64,000 bases of DNA from Ceratobasidium sp. AG-K. Its lineage: Eukaryota > Basidiomycota > Agaricomycetes > Cantharellales > Ceratobasidiaceae. The stretch lies in the NCBI GenBank assembly GCA_037039685.1, contig JAWNGF010000009.1, positions 1,922,001 through 1,986,000 on the forward strand. The letters are read 5' to 3'. This document shows positions 60,098-64,000 of this stretch, piece after piece (position 1 is the stretch's first letter; each line of letters begins with the position of its first letter). The notes under the pieces are model-generated. The model was not told where the DNA came from. It saw only the letters and a list, made by a program, of their open reading frames with translations, and did not search any database. The position numbers and the translations under genes were made by a program.

Positions 60098-61450
60098 TTA
60101 ATAAGCCTCAGTGCCGTCTTTTCCCAACTCAATGTCTGAAGAGATTTCTTCAATCTGGGCTTCAAACCCCAAGGCCGTGTTCTTGGAGGGACAGACTCTT
60201 GCTGAATGTCCCTTACCACCGCAGGTGAAGCAAATCATGGGTCCTTTTCCTTTTCCATCTAGATCCATTGCATTGGGATCCTTAACAGGAGTGGAAGGTT
60301 TGGGTAATTGGACGCTAGGAGCATTGAAAGTGCTAGTTTGGGTGTCTTTTTGGATTGCTCCAAATGGGACATTTCCTTTTGTTCCATCATCCCAGGAGAT
60401 CTGTGGGACTGCATGGCCTTTTGCGTTTCTGGCAATACTTGAGATTTTTCCATATTGTACCCCCCCTGTAGGTTTTGACATGAAGACACAATCATTTATA
60501 TTGAACCTTTGACCCAGCGAGGTGTTTGGAGTGTTTGTGGTCGCCTTGGGTGTAGCTTGTTTTGAGGTGCTGGCTTGTAGGCTTTGAACGTTTTTTGGTG
60601 CATTAATGGCATTCATTGTGGAGTTGATTTCCAGGGCTCGTTTGCGAACTTGGTTAAATGTCCTAGTTGCTTCATGGGGTTTGAAATTCTGTCATACCAT
60701 GGCCATCTTGATTTCATCTTTAAGACTGTCATAGAAATCATCACAAAGTACTTGATCAGTGTACCCGAGTACCAACAAATAAGTGACAAAATCCTGTAGG
60801 TAATCTTGAACGGAATTCTTTTGGACCAACTTTTTGTATAGTTGTCTATATCGGTCGATTTTGTGGACGTTGCCAAACCTGACTTGCATTTTGTTCCAGA
60901 ATTCATCTATGTCATGTAGCCAATTAGTTGCTCCTCTTCTCGCCGTGTCTACATCGATTCCAGGTTGCATCCATACATAAGCAGGCCCTTTGCAATAACC
61001 CATGATAAAAGTAATTTTTTGTTCTGTAGTTGCTTGCGGGGATGTATGGTTTATGTACAAAGTACATTGCAATTTAAACTCATTGAATTTGTCTACATCT
61101 CCAGAGAATTCTTCTGGGGGATGCATTTTGAGTTTGTATCCTGGAGTAGTGGTTGATGCAGTCGTGGAGGGTGTTGCTCCTAGGTTTGCTAGTGATTGAG
61201 ATACCACAGTTATTAATTGGTGAAGAGGTGCAATTTGTGAGGTTTGATTTTGGATTGCCATGACGTCTGCAACAGTGTTGTCGATTCCTTGTTCTAGCGT
61301 GGTAGTGATGCTATTCAAGGCATTGATGTGGCCGTTTATCTTTCGCACCTTGTCTATTAGAGCATTGATTGCGTGTGTGACTACATTGGGTGGGGATGTT
61401 TCAGATATTTGAGTGAAGCCTCCTTGACTTGGTGATGGGGCTCTAGACAT
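60098..61450 (-). pseudogene. gag, interrupted by an in-frame stop
   Basis: Starts MSRAPSPSQGGFTQIS at 61450. The capsid-like region contains PPEEFSGDVDKFNEFKLQ, YCKGPAYVWMQ and VQDYLQDFVTYLL. A TGA at 60692-60694 stops it, but the same frame continues through QNFKPHEATRTFNQ to a CCHC zinc knuckle, CFTCGGKGHSARVC, and ends at TAA 60098-60100. Pol begins 36 bp further on in another frame. The plus-strand element carries an intact start of the same gag, about 85 percent identical in protein over the visible part. Confidence 0.88.
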
Positions 61451-61772
61451 ATTGGAGCAAGGAGAAGTGTGAATTTATTGGGAGCCCAGACTGTACAGAA
61501 TATTGCAAATCCTTCTGCCAACTCGTCTATCTTTAATGACATGTAAACTTCTTAGAAACACCAGTTCAAGATTTTTGTCCTCCAGAAACAATGCGTTGAT
61601 CACTCCTAGTTCATCGTACTGTTTGTATATGTAGTTACAATGAACGTCTTCAATAAAGAGTGCTAGGGATTCTAGCCTGAGCTGTTCCCTGTGTTGTTCC
61701 TGTGTGAGTCAAGGTCTTGGTCCCACTGAAAAGGGTTGGGGGCAATGGTGTTAAGATGGTTTAGAAGGCGGT
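61451..61772 (-). pseudogene. Truncated pre-gag coding leader of the minus-strand element
   Basis: In minus sense it encodes LFIEDVHCNYIYKQYDELGV then INALFLEDKNLELVFL and DRRVGRRICNILYSLGSQ to a stop just before gag. The same protein segment is encoded in the plus-strand element at about 63295-63485. Most differences between the two are silent. The upstream end is cut at 61772 by the inserted LTR. Confidence 0.7.
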
Positions 61773-62186
61773 TGTCATGAGCTGACTAAGCTCAGACATT
61801 TTATTCTGATTTTATATCTTTTTTTTCGAACACTTTCCTTTTTTGGCACAAATGTCCTCTGGCGCTTAACTTGTATCATGTGATGTATTTGTCTTTTCAT
61901 TTGATATCGGTGTTGCTTCCGGAACTTCCAGAATGTCAAGTCATGTCTCTTATCTTGCTTATCTTCGGTTGTACTCGGCTTTCCCACACTGATAAATGAT
62001 GACGTGGCACTGATCCCTCATGTATATAAACCCAGAGGTCAAGCCGGTTAACGACAAGGCTTGACCTCCTCTCCACTAGGACTTGCTCAATCAAATCCTC
62101 TCACTATCACTACGCCTTGGGTTCTAAGACTTGTCTAAGTCGAACCCCTTAACCTTATATATACCTAGTTGACCCAAGTCGGGACA
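61773..62186 (+). repeat. 5' LTR of plus-strand Gypsy element
   Basis: 414 bp, TGTCATGAGC to CGGGACA. The TATA box TATATAAA is at 62024-62031. An inverted repeat AGGTCAAGCC (62037-62046) / GGCTTGACCT (62059-62068) follows, close to the expected transcript start. Confidence 0.92.
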
Positions 62187-62188
62187 TT

Positions 62189-62200
62189 AGGTCAAGCCTT
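62189..62200 (+). promoter_or_regulatory. Probable self-primer binding site
   Basis: AGGTCAAGCCTT lies two bases after the LTR end and is the exact reverse complement of 62057-62068 (AAGGCTTGACCT), which starts 33 bp after the TATA box. No tRNA-type TGG primer site is present here. This is the arrangement of self-primed Tf1/sushi-type chromoviruses, in which the transcript's own 5' end pairs with the primer site. Confidence 0.75.
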
Positions 62201-62662
62201 TCTAAAAAAGCATCAGCCTTAAAGCTCCTGCTTTTTCCACCAAGTAGATAGAACGTACACGGGAAAACGGGCATAGTACAACAGACAAAGAGCTATACTT
62301 GATATAGACCAGTAGTCCCACGTCGCTATACGCTGTCAGTGAACCCAATCATTATCCTCTTTCGGGTCATAGTGGCTTTAGTCAGCTAAATACACCCTTA
62401 CTCTGTTATACACTGTCGCTATCACGCCCGCCCAAGGCTGTTGATAACCGATAAGATCAGATAAGGAGTATATAAAGCAAAAGCTTAGCGCCTAGCACCC
62501 TTCACATCCAAATCAACATCTCAAGGAAGCCAGATCCTCTCAAGCAAAACTGGAAAGTGGTCAGAGCACCACCCAAGTTAACACTCTCATCCATCAAGAA
62601 CCCCATCAACTCGTTGTTTCCATCAGTATGCACTAAAAAGGAACTAATTAGTAACTAACTAA

Positions 62663-63485
62663 TTAACCTTAAAAGTGTTCCCCGCATTTTTTAGCCTTTG
62701 CGAAGCAGTCTTTAGACTCAAAGATTTTGTACTTGATCTAGACACCAAAGTCGACGAATTAAACAGTCGAATTGAAGTACTAGAAGAAGATCAAGTTGAG
62801 CAAGCAGAGGATTTAAGGGTCGAATGTACCAGAAACGACGAAAACCACAATCAACTCGAAGCCGATTATCAATCTCTTCATTCAAGGCTCGAGTTCATCG
62901 AAATTAACCTCGATAACACAAACAAGCAACAAGCCGATCAAGATCGTGTCCAAAGCATAAATCTAGCTGACACCAATATTGAAGTCAAGCGCTTGCAAGA
63001 ACAAACCCGCATCTTGATCAAAAATTGCGACCGACTTATTAAAATCCAAGAAAAACACACTCGAAAGGTCGAAAACCTCATCAACAACAACAAACGTCAG
63101 TGGCGTACTATCGAAACCCTTAAAGACAAAATCAAGGGCCAATACTGTCATCTCGCAGCAGAAGTGCGTATTCCTATTAACCAGGATTACCGCCTTCTAA
63201 ATCACCTTAACACCATTGCACCCAACCCTTTTCAGTGGGACCAAGACCTCAACTCACACAGGAACAACACAGGGAACAACTTAGACTAGAGTCCCTAAGA
63301 CTCTTTATTGAAGACGTTCATTGCAACTACATATACAAACAGTACGACGAACTAGGAGTAATCAACGCGTTGTTCTTGGAAGACGAAAATCTTGAATTGG
63401 TATTTTTGAAAAGTTTGCGCGTCATTAAAGACAGAAGGGTTTGAAGAAGAATCCGAAATATTTTGTACGGCCTGGGATCCCAATA
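62663..63485 (+). CDS. Pre-gag coiled-coil coding region (ORF0-like)
   Basis: Two overlapping frames precede gag. The first (to TAG at 63287-63289) encodes a long heptad-rich helix (DLDTKVDELNSRIEVLEEDQ, then LEADYQSLHSRLEFIE) without an internal ATG. An intron-like GTATGC (62627) to TTTTTTAG (62692) may bring in an upstream exon. The second frame (63235 onward) encodes GPRPQLTQEQHREQLRLESL, LFIEDVHCNYIYKQYDELGV and on to LGSQ, with a TGA at 63442-63444 where the other copy has Gly. The frames overlap by about 55 bp, so there is a frameshift, natural or mutational. The role is unknown. Confidence 0.6.
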
Positions 63486-63510
63486 AATCTACCTTTTTCC
63501 CCGCTCCAAT

Positions 63511-64000
63511 ATGTCGAGAGCCCCATCACCTAGTCAAGAGGGATTTACTCAAATTTCAGCAACATCCGGACCCGATGTAGTGGCACATGCAATCAATGCC
63601 TTAATAGACAAAGTGCGAAAAATTAACGGTCATATTAATGCCTTAAATGGTATCACTTCTACTCTAGAACAGGGAATCGACAATAACACTGCAAATATCC
63701 TTACAATTCAAAATCAAACTGCACAAATTGCACCCCTTCACCAATTAATGAATGCGGTGTCTCAGTCACTTGCAAACCTGGGTGCAACACCCTCCACCAC
63801 TGCGACAACAACCACCCCAGGATACAAACTCAAAATGCATCCCCCAGAAGAATTTTCTGGAGATGCAGATAAATTTGATGAGTTTAAGTCGCAATGTACT
63901 TTGTACATAAATCATACATCCCCACAAGCAACCACGGAACAAAAAATCACTTATATCATGGGATATTGCAAGGGGCCTGCCTATGTATGGATGCAACCGG
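63511..64000 (+). CDS. gag of plus-strand Gypsy element (partial at window end)
   Basis: Starts MSRAPSPSQEGFTQIS and continues through ALIDKVRKINGHINAL, ATPSTTATTTTPGYKLKM, PPEEFSGDADKFDEFKSQ and YCKGPAYVWMQP to the window edge. No stop is present in the 163 codons seen. It is the structural capsid protein of the element. Its differences from the minus-strand gag are mostly conservative. Confidence 0.9.
   Translation, partial: MSRAPSPSQEGFTQISATSGPDVVAHAINALIDKVRKINGHINALNGITSTLEQGIDNNTANILTIQNQTAQIAPLHQLMNAVSQSLANLGATPSTTATTTTPGYKLKMHPPEEFSGDADKFDEFKSQCTLYINHTSPQATTEQKITYIMGYCKGPAYVWMQP

Larger units (their letters stand above)
56242..61772 (-). mobile_element. Ty3/Gypsy chromovirus, minus strand, disabled and interrupted
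   Basis: The 3' LTR is 56242-56654 (413 bp; in element sense it begins TGTCATGAGC and ends CGGGACA). Just inside lies a purine tract, GGAGGGGGTAA (56655-56665 minus sense), as plus-strand primer. Then come pol (56665-60062), gag (60098-61450) and part of a coding leader up to 61772. There it is cut by the insertion of the plus-strand element, so its 5' LTR is not in the window. Lesions are an in-frame TGA in gag, a TGA plus a frameshift in pol, an integrase Asp-to-Asn change and a changed protease site. It cannot move by itself. Confidence 0.9.
61773..64000 (+). mobile_element. Ty3/Gypsy chromovirus, plus strand, 5' part (continues beyond window)
   Basis: The 5' LTR is 61773-62186, the primer-binding site 62189-62200, then a leader with an unusual coiled-coil coding region (62663-63485), then gag from 63511, open to the window end. 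It lies head-to-head with the minus-strand element and begins exactly where that element's leader stops matching, so it inserted into it. The gag part seen here has no stop. Whether pol is intact lies outside the window. Confidence 0.85.

Noticed and set aside
56242..62186. A single retrotransposon with inverted LTRs (a novel composite element)
   Set aside because: The right LTR is followed by a primer site and a leader for plus-strand coding, and the left LTR by the purine tract of minus-strand coding. Two nested elements explain this without a new class.
62558..62567. TGGTCAGAGC as a tRNA primer-binding site of the plus-strand element
   Set aside because: It lies about 370 bp past the LTR end, far from where a primer site works; the complementarity at 62189-62200 is in the right place.

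Overview
The window looks like nuclear DNA of a filamentous basidiomycete (Agaricomycetes). Genes are split by many very short GT-AG introns (about 45-70 bp) and use fungal-type promoters. The gene content is a plant-biomass set (four PL1 pectate lyases, a GH3 beta-glucosidase, a GH128 glucanase, two AA9 LPMOs), basidiomycete-type families (DUF6593-like, fungal LtrA, F-box) and a chromodomain Ty3/Gypsy retrotransposon. A Rhizoctonia-like necrotroph would fit, but that is inference; no marker gene fixes the species.

Layout: 107-564 is a foldback MITE with TTA target duplication. 1967-12649 is a pectate lyase cluster (one copy on +, three on -) with a 14-3-3 gene between copies two and three. 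13834-17445 is a GH3/PA14 beta-glucosidase. 18394-21256 holds a small membrane protein, EMC6, and HOM2 (aspartate-semialdehyde dehydrogenase) divergent from EMC6. 22163-22892 is a four-exon DUF6593-like gene that is easy to miss. 24454-24905 looks like another member of the small membrane family. 25300-29026 is a cluster of three CsbD-like genes, two of them carrying Asn-Thr-His-Asn-Pro repeats with about one repeat block per exon. 30987-35896 holds PUT2 (P5C dehydrogenase), a second clear member of the small membrane family and a secreted GH128 enzyme. 37048-41258 holds an F-box-like gene and its decayed tandem copy. 42390-45776 is a tandem AA9 LPMO pair with related basic C-terminal tails. 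46208-46884 is a WBP2-like GRAM protein. 50191-53529 is a multi-exon LtrA-like membrane protein.

From about 47.4 kb the sequence is rich in mobile-element remains: a possible LTR fragment, a LINE tail relic, a hAT transposase relic and an old LTR. Then comes a minus-strand Ty3/Gypsy chromovirus (56242-61772), disabled by stops, a frameshift and a lost integrase Asp. A second, plus-strand member of the same family (61773 to the window end) is inserted into its leader head-to-head. The plus element shows a probable self-primed replication start: a 12-nt sequence just after its LTR is complementary to the predicted transcript 5' end. Both copies share a conserved coding region upstream of gag.

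Functionally, pectate lyases, LPMOs, beta-glucosidase and beta-1,3-glucanase form a wall-degrading and wall-remodelling set, interspersed with housekeeping genes (14-3-3, EMC6, HOM2, PUT2). Intron positions come from reading splice consensus and protein continuity by eye; no alignment was run.
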